From the NCBI GenBank assembly GCA_963779325.1, contig CAVZXS010000037.1, forward strand, positions 434,001-498,000: DNA of 64,000 bases, read 5' to 3'. This stretch comes from CAVZXS01 sp963779325 (GTDB taxonomy: Bacteria; Bacteroidota; Bacteroidia; Chitinophagales; Chitinophagaceae). The first letter of the stretch is position 1. Every line of letters starts with the position of its first letter. Below the pieces are notes generated by a model, which ran no database searches, was not told the DNA's origin, and worked only from the letters and a program-made list of their open reading frames with translations. Positions 25,326-32,685 of the stretch are shown here, piece after piece. A program made the position numbers and the translations under genes.

Positions 25326-25961
25326 TTACTTCTTCAACCCTTGCTTAAACTGCAAAACCTTAACCATATCTTTTACACCCGGTTCTTTTTCAAATTTGCT
25401 GTTGATATCTACACCAAAAAAATCGGGATGCTTAAATTTTTTTATTTTATCAATATCATCGGGGCCAATACCGCCGCTCAGGAAAAAAGGTTTTTCAATT
25501 TTGGCTTTGGCTAAAATTTTCCAGTCGAATTGTTTACCGTGTTCCTCCAAAGGAGGAGGCCATCCAGCTTTATCAAACAAATAAAAATCACATACATCAT
25601 CATAATCGGCTACCATCTCATCTATGTTCACTGTATCATCACCAATACGAAACGCTTTTATTACTTCTACTTCGGTACTTAAATCCTCGCACATCTCCGG
25701 GCTTTCATCGCCGTGAAGTTGTACGGCATCCAATCCGTATTCATCAATGGCGGTTAATACATCGATTAACTCGGGGTTTACAAAAACACCTACTTTCTTA
25801 ATATCAAAGTCTGCGTTTTTTAATTCATTCGCTAAATTTTTATTACCCACATACCTCGGCGAATCTTTATAAAAGATAAACCCGGCGAAATCAATATTCA
25901 ATCCGTCCAATTGTTTCATTTGTTTAAACTCCGTAATACCGCACACTTTAATATTTGCCAT
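25326..25961 (-). CDS. trpF: Phosphoribosylanthranilate isomerase, copy 1, with altered active-site loop
   Basis: The 211-residue TIM-barrel isomerase makes CdRP from PRA. The catalytic Cys is in IKVCGITEFKQ and the catalytic Asp in FYLFDKAG; FLSGGIGPDD and FFGVDINSKFE bind phosphate. The Gly-rich loop that is GSGYGGTG in copy 2 is here AGWPPPLEEHG, encoded by a palindromic repeat (25543-25557). It lies 83 bases from trpF2 with a family B palindrome between. Activity may be reduced or changed; not testable from sequence. Confidence 0.9.
   Translation of the reverse strand: MANIKVCGITEFKQMKQLDGLNIDFAGFIFYKDSPRYVGNKNLANELKNADFDIKKVGVFVNPELIDVLTAIDEYGLDAVQLHGDESPEMCEDLSTEVEVIKAFRIGDDTVNIDEMVADYDDVCDFYLFDKAGWPPPLEEHGKQFDWKILAKAKIEKPFFLSGGIGPDDIDKIKKFKHPDFFGVDINSKFEKEPGVKDMVKVLQFKQGLKK
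25536..25562. repeat. Palindromic repeat in the trpF1 loop
   Basis: TCCTCC-AAA-GGAGGA (25543-25557). On the coding strand GGCCTCC...CTTTGGAGGAACAC resembles a shortened copy of the repeat at the trpE-trpG junction. Confidence 0.65.
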
Positions 25962-25971
25962 AGTTGTTTTT

Positions 25972-26008
25972 TAGCCTCACCCCAGCCCTCTCCAAAGGAG
26001 AGGGGAGT
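25972..26008. repeat. Palindromic repeat (family B) between trpF1 and trpF2
   Basis: CCTCACCCCAG, then CCCTCTCC-AAA-GGAGAGGG (25986-26004), then GAGTTAG. It is the cleanest intergenic family B copy, with an 8-bp perfect stem. Confidence 0.8.
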
Positions 26009-26044
26009 TAGAGTCGTTAATTATAAAATTTTTTACTAATAAAT

Positions 26045-26680
26045 TTATTTTTTTAAGTTTTCTACAAATATTTTTATTTTTTCCATATCCTTTACACCCG
26101 GACTTATTTCAAATTTGCCGTTGATATCAATGCCGAACAATTTTTTAGCAACGGGTTCTTTTGCAAATTCTTTCAGCATCGCTTCATCACCGGGTTGTAT
26201 ACCGCCGCTTATTACAAACAGTTTATTAATAACTGCGGGTTTTAAAATATTCCAATCAAATTTTTTACCCGTACCGCCGTAGCCCGATCCCATTGTATCA
26301 AACATAAACATATCACAGGTATCATGAAAGGGTCTGATCGTCCAATCTATCGGGTCGCTGTCCGAAGAGCGAAAGGCCTTTATCACTGTTACATAATTGG
26401 CTACCTGCTCGCAAAACCGCGGCGATTCATCGCCATGCAGTTGCACCATGTCCAACCGGTAATCTTCTACCGTCTTCATCAACGCTTCATACGCGGTATT
26501 TACAAATATGCCCACTTTGACAATTCGTCCGCCAATCTTTTTCATCTTCTCGGGACTTATTTTATTAGCCATATATCGCGGCGATTTTTCATAAAAAATA
26601 AATCCTGCGAGTTCTACACCCATTTCTGTAAGTGCATCTACCTGCCCGGGCAATGTCATACCGCAAACTTTAATTTTCAT
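26045..26680 (-). CDS. trpF: Phosphoribosylanthranilate isomerase, copy 2
   Basis: The 211-residue isomerase has all usual landmarks: catalytic Cys in IKVCGMT, VQLHGDESP, catalytic Asp in FMFDTMGSGYGGTGKKFDW, VISGGIQPGD and LFGIDINGKFE. It is similar to copy 1 but clearly diverged, so the duplication is not recent. Its start overlaps the trpC stop by four bases, which makes it the copy coupled to the core operon and the likelier main enzyme. Confidence 0.93.
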   Translation of the reverse strand: MKIKVCGMTLPGQVDALTEMGVELAGFIFYEKSPRYMANKISPEKMKKIGGRIVKVGIFVNTAYEALMKTVEDYRLDMVQLHGDESPRFCEQVANYVTVIKAFRSSDSDPIDWTIRPFHDTCDMFMFDTMGSGYGGTGKKFDWNILKPAVINKLFVISGGIQPGDEAMLKEFAKEPVAKKLFGIDINGKFEISPGVKDMEKIKIFVENLKK

Positions 26681-27513
26681 AATGACCCCTCCTGCTCTCT
26701 TCCGCCTGTCGGCGCAGAGAAATTTTTTAGTTGATTAATAAAATCAGCAAAAGCAATCGCAGGATCAGGCGCTTTCATAAAATTTTCTCCTATAAGAAAA
26801 CCATGAAAGCCATGGTGCCTGAATAAGTTTATATTTTTTACAGAACTGATTCCGCTCTCGGCAATTTTTATATTACCGGCCGGAATTTTTTCCGCCATAC
26901 GCAAACTTCTTTCTATATCTACTTCAAATGTTTTTAAGTTTCGATTATTAATACCTATTAATTCCGTTTCATCGCAAATATGCTCCAGCTCTTCTTCGTC
27001 GTGCAACTCCAATAAAACTTCCAATCCTAAATCATTTGCAAAACCTGCAAGGTGTTTTACTTCAGCAGGTGTAAGACAGGAAGCAATCAATAAGATAGCA
27101 TCGGCGCCAAATGCCTTCGCTTCCGCAATCTGCCATTCGTCTATTATAAATTCTTTGCGAAGCAAAGGTACGGTTGTAATCACACGAGCCTGAATCAAAT
27201 CATCCAAACTGCCACCAAAAAAATCAGTATCGGTTAAAACCGAGATAGCTGCGGCGCCATGCTCATTATATGCTTTAGCGGTTAACTCGATCTCCGTTTC
27301 TTTTGGTTTAAACCATCCTTTGCTCGGACTTTTTCTTTTAAACTCAGCAATAATTCCCGTACTGCCTTCTGCCAGCAGGCTTTGTTTTAATGAACGTCTT
27401 TTATCAAAACGAAAAAAACCTTCTTTTTCAAATCGTTCAATACTGCTCAACCGTTTGAGTTTCGCAATCTCTAATTTTTTAGCCGCTATAATGGTATCTA
27501 AGATGGTACTCAT
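26677..27513 (-). CDS. trpC: Indole-3-glycerol phosphate synthase
   Basis: TrpC closes CdRP into indole-3-glycerol phosphate. The 278-residue barrel shows IIAEFKRKSPSKGWF (catalytic Lys and Glu region), AAAISVLTDTDFFGGS, PLLRKEFIIDEWQI with catalytic Lys, IGINNRNLKTFEVD and IAESGISS. The C-terminal tail is short and unusual. It overlaps both trpD (27510-27513) and trpF2 (26677-26680) by ATGA, so translation is coupled along trpD-trpC-trpF2. Confidence 0.95.
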   Translation of the reverse strand: MSTILDTIIAAKKLEIAKLKRLSSIERFEKEGFFRFDKRRSLKQSLLAEGSTGIIAEFKRKSPSKGWFKPKETEIELTAKAYNEHGAAAISVLTDTDFFGGSLDDLIQARVITTVPLLRKEFIIDEWQIAEAKAFGADAILLIASCLTPAEVKHLAGFANDLGLEVLLELHDEEELEHICDETELIGINNRNLKTFEVDIERSLRMAEKIPAGNIKIAESGISSVKNINLFRHHGFHGFLIGENFMKAPDPAIAFADFINQLKNFSAPTGGREQEGSL

Positions 27514-28502
27514 TGCAACGAAATTAGTTTTAGTAAAGATTGATTTGCCTTTCCGCTTTCTAAACTTTCTACCGCCGCGGCATACGCATCATCATAAGCC
27601 TTGTATTTGCCTGTACAATTTAATGCCATGGCCGCATTGGCAAGCACCACTGCGTTCTGCGACCAAGTACCTTTTCCCTCCAATATTGTTTTAAAAATTT
27701 TCGCCGCTTCTTCCGTCGAATTGCCGCCGTAAATATCCTGTTGTGATACCGATCTTTTACCAAGTTGTTCAGGTGTCATTATTTTTTCACCTTCATTGGT
27801 AATTACTTTGGTATCGTTGGTCAATGAAATTTCATCATAACCATCCAAACTGTGAATGATGGTAAATGCTCTGCCTGTTTGTTGCAATAAGTAATTATAT
27901 ATTCTTGCCATCTCCAAATTAAACACGCCTACTAATTGAAAGTTCGGATTGGCGGGATTAACCATCGGTCCCAGCATATTAAAAAATGTTCGCATGCCCA
28001 GGTTTTTTCTTATCGGTCCTACGGTTTTTAATGCGGGGTGAAACAACGGGGCATGTAAAAAACAAATATTCGCTTCTTCCGTTTCTTTCTTTAAACCATC
28101 ATTACTGTTTTTAAATTTATAACCCAATATCTCCATTACATTACTTGCACCACTAATGGATGAAGCGCCGTAGTTACCGTGCTTGGCTACTTTTTGCCCC
28201 GTACCCGCCACAATAAAACAACTGAGTGTAGAAATATTAAATGTATTTTTTCCGTCGCCGCCCGTACCAACAATATCAATTGTTTCAAATTCTTTTAAAT
28301 CAACAGGTACACAAAGTTCCAACAGGGCATCACGAAAACCCTGCAACTCTTCAATAGTTATGCTGCGCATTAAATACACGGTCATAAAAGCCGTTACTTC
28401 ATGTTCGTTGTAAATGCCTTTACCGATATTTACCAAAACCTCTTTAGCGGCAATGCGTTCAAGTGTTTTGTGTTCGAATAATAGTTGTAATAGTTTTTTC
28501 AT
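27510..28502 (-). CDS. trpD: Anthranilate phosphoribosyltransferase
   Basis: TrpD attaches phosphoribose from PRPP to anthranilate. The 330-residue product starts MKKLLQLLFEHKTL; the longer frame upstream runs into the GxxExxY cassette repeat. PRPP-binding GTGGDGKNTFNIST, KHGNYGASSISGASNVMEILGY, the Mg-binding region HSLDGYDEISLTNDT and NAAMALNC are in place. The upstream 53 bases contain the right-hand repeat of the GxxExxY cassette. Confidence 0.95.
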   Translation of the reverse strand: MKKLLQLLFEHKTLERIAAKEVLVNIGKGIYNEHEVTAFMTVYLMRSITIEELQGFRDALLELCVPVDLKEFETIDIVGTGGDGKNTFNISTLSCFIVAGTGQKVAKHGNYGASSISGASNVMEILGYKFKNSNDGLKKETEEANICFLHAPLFHPALKTVGPIRKNLGMRTFFNMLGPMVNPANPNFQLVGVFNLEMARIYNYLLQQTGRAFTIIHSLDGYDEISLTNDTKVITNEGEKIMTPEQLGKRSVSQQDIYGGNSTEEAAKIFKTILEGKGTWSQNAVVLANAAMALNCTGKYKAYDDAYAAAVESLESGKANQSLLKLISLQ

Positions 28503-28511
28503 AAGCCCCTG

Positions 28512-28965
28512 ACCACGATTTACAAGATTTAACTGATTATTATTACAGCGATTTATATTTATTATTAAATAATCTTTTCCATTGTAAACTATTTGCCCCA
28601 AAGTTGATCAGCAATCCAACTTCAAGATTATATGCTTCAAGGTAATTCTTTCCCTGAGCAAGATTGCCATTTGTCAACTCAATAGCAGCTTTCAATTCAA
28701 CACTTATTTTTTCTTCTACCAAAAAATCAACTCTACGCACACCAACTTGATGGCTTTTATAAAAAATGGTCATACTAAATTCTCTCTCAAATTTCAACCC
28801 CAAAAGTTGCATTTCAATTTCAAGTGCACGCTGGTAGATTACTTCCTGAAAGCCATTGCCAAGAGTTGAATGAACCGTCATAGCAGCCTTCAAAACTTTT
28901 TCGGTAATCTCAGCATATTTATAATCCATAATCTTAAAAATCAGTTTAATCGTTTTAATCGCGGT
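28512..28965. mobile_element. Putative cassette: GxxExxY ORF with 29-bp terminal inverted repeats
   Basis: 28512-28540 (ACCACGATTTACAAGATTTA, then ACTGATTAT) matches the reverse complement of 28937-28965 (ACCGCGATTAAAACGATTAA, then ACTGATTTT) at about 22 of 29 positions. Only the GxxExxY gene lies between. The inner repeat also supplies the last codons and stop of trpG (IHRD then TAA). The unit is about 454 bases and splits trpG from trpD. No target-site duplication was identified. Confidence 0.55.
28543..28929 (-). CDS. GxxExxY family protein (PD-(D/E)XK nuclease-like)
   Basis: The 128-residue protein carries the family signature GFQEVIY in STLGNGFQEVIYQRALEIEMQ, then GVRRVDFLVEEKISVELKAAIELT with the D...E-x-K triad of PD-(D/E)XK folds and NYLEAYNLEVGLLINFGANSLQWKRL. 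The family is common in Bacteroidota and related groups; its cellular role is not established. It interrupts the trp operon between trpG and trpD and is flanked by 29-bp inverted repeats. Confidence 0.88.
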   Translation of the reverse strand: MDYKYAEITEKVLKAAMTVHSTLGNGFQEVIYQRALEIEMQLLGLKFEREFSMTIFYKSHQVGVRRVDFLVEEKISVELKAAIELTNGNLAQGKNYLEAYNLEVGLLINFGANSLQWKRLFNNKYKSL

Positions 28966-29599
28966 GTATGCTCAACCAATTCCTCATAATCTGTTCTCCG
29001 CAGGGTGTCAATACACTCTCAGGATGAAATTGTACTCCCTGCACATCATATTTTTTATGTTGCAATGCCATGATATAATTATTCTCATCCCTTGCAGTTA
29101 CTTCCAACTCATCCGGGAAATTTTCATCCGACACAATCCACGAATGATACCGGCCCACTTCAACTTCATCAGGTAAATCTTTTAGAATTTGAGATTTAGA
29201 ATTTAGAATATTAATTGGCGTAGCTACTCCATGATACACCGTAGAAAGATTTATCAACTCGCCTCCAAATGCCTGCCCGATGGCCTGGTGGCCTAAACAA
29301 ACACCCAGTATAGATTTAGTAGCAGCATATTCCTTTATCAACGCCAATAGCATCCCCGCCTCTTCAGGTATACCCGGGCCAGGCGATAAAATTATTTTAT
29401 CATACTCCTTTACTTTTTCCAATGCAATCTTATCATTACGATATACATCCACCTTAGTATGCGTAATTTTTTCAACCAGGTGAACAAGATTATACGTGAA
29501 CGAATCGTAATTGTCAAAAACAAGAATACGAGGCCCCATCCCAACCTTCCCCTGTGGGGAAGGAGTTTTATTCGAACTGTCTATATTAATATCAACCAT
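28955..29599 (-). CDS. trpG: Anthranilate synthase glutaminase component
   Basis: TrpG supplies ammonia to TrpE. The class I amidotransferase shows ILVFDNYDSFTYNLVH, the catalytic Cys in ILGVCLGHQAIGQAFGG and the His-Glu pair in GVQFHPESVLTP. From the ATG at 29599 the product is 214 residues, with about 23 extra residues before the normal start; SNKTPSPQGKVGMG of this is encoded by a palindromic repeat. A TTG at 29623 is an alternative start; an internal ATG within the repeat (Met-Gly-Pro-Arg-Ile) would give the usual length. The C-terminus ends within the GxxExxY cassette repeat. Confidence 0.92.
   Translation of the reverse strand: MVDINIDSSNKTPSPQGKVGMGPRILVFDNYDSFTYNLVHLVEKITHTKVDVYRNDKIALEKVKEYDKIILSPGPGIPEEAGMLLALIKEYAATKSILGVCLGHQAIGQAFGGELINLSTVYHGVATPINILNSKSQILKDLPDEVEVGRYHSWIVSDENFPDELEVTARDENNYIMALQHKKYDVQGVQFHPESVLTPCGEQIMRNWLSIHRD
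29534..29568. repeat. Palindromic repeat (family B-like) in the trpG 5' end
   Basis: CCTTCCCC-TGT-GGGGAAGG (29545-29563) with CCCATCCCAA before and AGTTTT after. It encodes TPSPQGKVGMG. Confidence 0.75.
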
Positions 29600-29616
29600 T
29601 CTTATTTTTTTAGAGT

Positions 29617-29655
29617 GTTCCAAAGTCCCTCCTCAGGAGGGATTTAGGGAGGCCG
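29617..29655. repeat. Palindromic repeat (family A) at the trpE-trpG junction
   Basis: CCAAAGT, then CCCTCC-TCA-GGAGGG (29627-29641), then ATTTAGGGAGGC. On the coding strand the loop TGA is the trpE stop codon, so the element defines the end of trpE and the spacer before trpG. Confidence 0.75.
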
Positions 29656-31064
29656 CCATTTCAATCGCTTTTTTCAACGCTCCCAATTTATTATTTACTT
29701 CCTGCAATTCATTTTCCGGAACACTGGCGGCTACTACGCCGGCTCCTGCCTGGTATATCAATGTATTATTCTTACTTAAAAAAGTACGTATCATAATAGC
29801 GTGGTTGCAACTGCCGTCGAAACCCATAAAGCCGATGCCGCCGCCATAATAACTTCTCGGCGTTGGTTCAAACGCATTGATCAATTGCATGGCTTTAATT
29901 TTTGGCGCACCGCTTAGTGTGCCTGCCGGAAAAGTTTTTGCAAACAGTTCAAACGGATTGCTGTCTTTTTTCACACGACCCGTTACTTCACTTACCAAAT
30001 GAATAACATGCGAGTAATATTGTACCTGCTTGTAATGCGCTACCTGTACATCATCGCAATGCCGGCTCAGATCATTTCTTGCCAAATCAACCAAGCATTA
30101 CATGTTCCGCATTTTCTTTTGCATCTTTTAATAAACGTTCCGTTTCTTTTTTATCCGTTTCATCATTGCCCGTTCTTTTAAATGTACCGGCAATGGGATG
30201 TACCACGGCTTTTCCGTCGTTAATAATCAATTGCGCTTCCGGTGAAGAGCCCATCAGTTTATAATCGCCGTAATCGAAAAAGAATAAATAAGGAGAGGGA
30301 TTAATATTGCGCAATGACCTGTATACATTAAACTCATCGCCTGTAAAGGCTTGTTGAAAACGACGGCTCAATACAATTTGAAAAACATCGCCGCGGTGAC
30401 AACTCGCTATTCCCTTTGTCACCATTTCCCTGTAATCGACATCGGTCATGTTCGATATTTCTTCATGTTTTACTTTAAACGGGTAAACAGGAACATCTTT
30501 ACTTTTTATTAATGACTCAACCAATTCCAACTCACTTTCTATATCAGCCATTTTATTTTCGCAAATAAATAATTCATCTTTAAAATGATTGATGGCGATG
30601 ACGTATTGATAAAGCCGGTAACGCATTAAAGGAATGTTGTTCAGGTCCCGTTCTTTTGGAAAAATTTTCAGTGTGAGGTTCTCAAAATATTGAACGGCAT
30701 CAAAAGTAGTATAGCCAAAAAGTCCCTGTGCAAATTTTTCTTCCGCCGTTCCCGTACTTTTTACATCAAATTTTTGCATGAAATTCCAAAGCAGCGCCGG
30801 TACTTCCATCGGATTTTTTATTTCCGTTTTCTGCGGCGGTTGACCGGGTAGTTTATATTCCAATTTCGATTCATCAATAATTTCAATACCCGCAATTGCA
30901 TTGATCCCGATAAATGAATAACTGTTTTCGGCGGCATGATGGTCAGTACTTTCCAACAATATCGTATCGCGAAAACGATCCCGTAACCTGAGGTAGATAC
31001 CCACCGGTGTATGTACATCGGCCAGCATTTTTTTACAAGTAGTTATTATTTCAATTTTATTCAT
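29633..31064 (-). CDS. trpE: Anthranilate synthase component I, one frameshift
   Basis: TrpE makes anthranilate from chorismate and ammonia. The first part has the Trp-binding LLES motif in TILLESTDHH, FGYTTFDAVQYFE, GDVFQIVLSRRF, SPSPYLFF-like NPSPYLFFFDYGDYKLMGSSPE and HPIAGTFKRTG. The second has VDLARNDLSRHCDDVQV, LFAKTFPAGTLSGAPKIKAMQLI and the chorismate-site YYGGGIGFMGFDG. The frames differ by one. An extra base in AA (30093-30094; CTTG on the coding strand) explains it, and removal gives EHVMLVDLARN. Start chosen at MNKIEIIT. The intact LLES motif suggests feedback inhibition by Trp, on top of the leader attenuator upstream. Confidence 0.92.
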
Positions 31065-31125
31065 ACACAAATAATAATATCCATTACAAAATATTTTCAA
31101 AACACCCATTTAGAGGGTGTGGAAA

Positions 31126-31153
31126 TAAAAAAGCCCCGAAATAATCCGGGGCT
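31126..31153 (-). terminator. trp attenuator terminator
   Basis: On the minus strand AGCCCCG and CGGGGCT form a 7-bp G+C-rich stem with an 8-base loop, followed by TTTTTTATTT. It lies 34 bases after the leader-peptide stop and about 60 bases before trpE, where an attenuator terminator belongs. Confidence 0.88.
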
Positions 31154-31200
31154 CTGTATATGTTTACAACAAACATAGTAACGACATTACAGCACCCCTG
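31146..31200 (-). promoter_or_regulatory. trp antiterminator structure
   Basis: CAGGGGTGCTGT (31200 down to 31189), the end of the leader-peptide coding region, can pair with ACAGAGCCCCGG (31157 down to 31146), which includes the 5' arm of the terminator stem: ten of twelve positions pair, counting one G-U. A small hairpin TATGTTT-GTTGT-AAACATA (31177-31159) lies between the arms. A ribosome stalled at the Trp codons would leave the first arm free and block the terminator; a ribosome at the stop codon would cover it. Confidence 0.8.
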
Positions 31201-31246
31201 AAGAGTTTGTATGCCACCACCACTGTATGTTTTTAATTTGCTTCAT
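31187..31246 (-). CDS. trpL: trp operon leader peptide
   Basis: A 19-codon ORF reads MKQIKNIQWWWHTNSSGVL and stops with TAA. Three Trp codons in a row (31214-31222) in so short a peptide, just before a terminator and trpE, are the mark of ribosome-mediated attenuation. The stop codon abuts the first antiterminator arm. It is too short for normal gene callers. The mechanism is well established for enteric trp operons, and Trp-rich leaders have been predicted in Bacteroidota; this copy is inferred from sequence alone. Confidence 0.88.
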   Translation of the reverse strand: MKQIKNIQWWWHTNSSGVL

Positions 31247-31256
31247 TGTTTGATTG

Positions 31257-31288
31257 CAAAAATGCGTCAGGCATTCCACTTATCCAAA
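31257..31288 (-). promoter_or_regulatory. Probable trp promoter
   Basis: On the minus strand TTTG (31288-31285) and CATTTTTG (31264-31257) are separated by 20 bases. They resemble the -33 TTTG and -7 TAnnTTTG elements, with one mismatch in the second. Transcription would start around 31250, only a few bases before the leader-peptide ATG. The 282-base gap also serves the divergent gene at 31347. Confidence 0.5.
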
Positions 31289-31346
31289 TTTTTTTTACTG
31301 ATAACATGATTTAAATTCTATTTTGCAGGAAAGATAGCAACCCATT

Positions 31347-32405
31347 ATGTCGCAAAACTCTTTTTTATTATACGGTGCCAATGGATATACCGGCCAATTA
31401 ATTGCACGATTTGCTCACCGCTACGGGCTAAAACCCATACTGGCAGGGCGAAACGAAGATGCCATAAAACCGTTGGCTGCTGAACTGAATTTGCAATACA
31501 GAATTTTTGATTTGAATAATAACAATGCATTGCATGCGGCATTAAAAGAAGTAAAAGTGGTATTGCATGCCGCCGGCCCTTTTGCACATACTGCCCGGCT
31601 CATGGCAGACGCCTGCTTACAAACCGCAACACATTACTTAGATATAACCGGCGAAATAAAAACTTTTGAGATGATCAAGAAATTGGATATGGCGGCAAAA
31701 GAAAAAGGAATTATGCTGATGCCTGGCACCGGCTTTGATGTGGTACCAACGGATTGTTTAGCATTACATTTAAAAAAATTATTACCCGATGCCGATGAAT
31801 TGCAAATTGCTTTCGCTTCGGTAGGTGGCGGTCTCAGTCACGGCACAGCTACAACTATGGCAGAAACCATCGGTAGTAAAAGCGCTGTAAGAAAGAATGG
31901 TAAAATAGTACCCGTCGCTCTCGGGCATAAAGGTATGTATGTTGATTTTGGCGAAAAGAAATTATTCGCCATGACCATTCCCTGGGGCGACATTTCAACT
32001 GCTTACACTACTACAAGCATCCCCAATATTGAAACTTACACAGCAATGAAAGAAAAAACATTTAAGCTGCTGAAATACCAATGGCTGTTTAATTGGTTGC
32101 TTCGAACATCTTTTGTGCGAAATATTTTAAAAAGAAAAATAAATAAAAAACCTGCGGGGCCATCTGATGAAAGCAGGGCCAAAGCAAAATCATTGATATG
32201 GGCAAAAGTGAAAAATAAAAACAACGTGACTAAAGAAGCAAGAATGGTTTGCCCGGACGGATACACACTTACCGCACTCAGCAGCTTGCTGATTACACGA
32301 AAAGTACTGGAGCTGAATTTTAAAACAGGCTATCAAACACCTGCGGGTTGTTACGGACCGGATTTAATATTGGAAATACCCGGTGCAAAAAGAGAAACTC
32401 TTTAA
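31347..32405 (+). CDS. Saccharopine dehydrogenase-like NAD(P)-binding protein
   Basis: The 352-residue protein has an N-terminal Rossmann fold, LLYGANGYTGQLIARFAHRYG, then LAGRNEDAI, VVLHAAGPFAHTARLMADACLQTATHYLDITGE and MLMPGTGFDVVPTDCLALHL. These belong to the saccharopine-dehydrogenase-like / trans-acting enoyl-reductase family of oxidoreductases. Natural substrate is unknown, and it need not act on saccharopine. It is transcribed away from the trp operon. Confidence 0.8.
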   Translation: MSQNSFLLYGANGYTGQLIARFAHRYGLKPILAGRNEDAIKPLAAELNLQYRIFDLNNNNALHAALKEVKVVLHAAGPFAHTARLMADACLQTATHYLDITGEIKTFEMIKKLDMAAKEKGIMLMPGTGFDVVPTDCLALHLKKLLPDADELQIAFASVGGGLSHGTATTMAETIGSKSAVRKNGKIVPVALGHKGMYVDFGEKKLFAMTIPWGDISTAYTTTSIPNIETYTAMKEKTFKLLKYQWLFNWLLRTSFVRNILKRKINKKPAGPSDESRAKAKSLIWAKVKNKNNVTKEARMVCPDGYTLTALSSLLITRKVLELNFKTGYQTPAGCYGPDLILEIPGAKRETL

Positions 32406-32538
32406 TTATTTATCCGGCTTTTTACGAACAGCTGTTATCGTATATAAATATTGTACAAGTATTTTTACATTCCTGCTGCAAATGAAGAATTTATGCAGGG
32501 TATTTCCCATTTAAAGAGCGTATGTTTCGTATGCTGAA

Positions 32539-32643
32539 CTTAATACCAAGTAGGTTTGTAATTTAATCCGAAAGAAACAGTATAATACCGAGAGCATGAG
32601 CGAATAACAAATTGACTTGCTTTACATAGCGATTCGGTATAAG
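32539..32643. repeat. Possible short MITE-like element
   Basis: CTTAATACC at 32539-32547 mirrors GGTATAAGC at 32636-32644, about 105 bases apart, with TATAATACCGAGAGC inside. It lies in the 280-base gap before accD, just upstream of the accD promoter. The inverted ends are short, so this is tentative. Confidence 0.35.
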
Positions 32644-32654
32644 CTAACAATCCC

Positions 32655-32662
32655 TATATTTG
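32655..32662 (+). promoter_or_regulatory. -7 element before accD
   Basis: TATATTTG is a full match to TAnnTTTG, 24 bases before the accD ATG. Confidence 0.55.
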
Positions 32663-32685
32663 TGCCTCATCTAAAAAACGACTGC

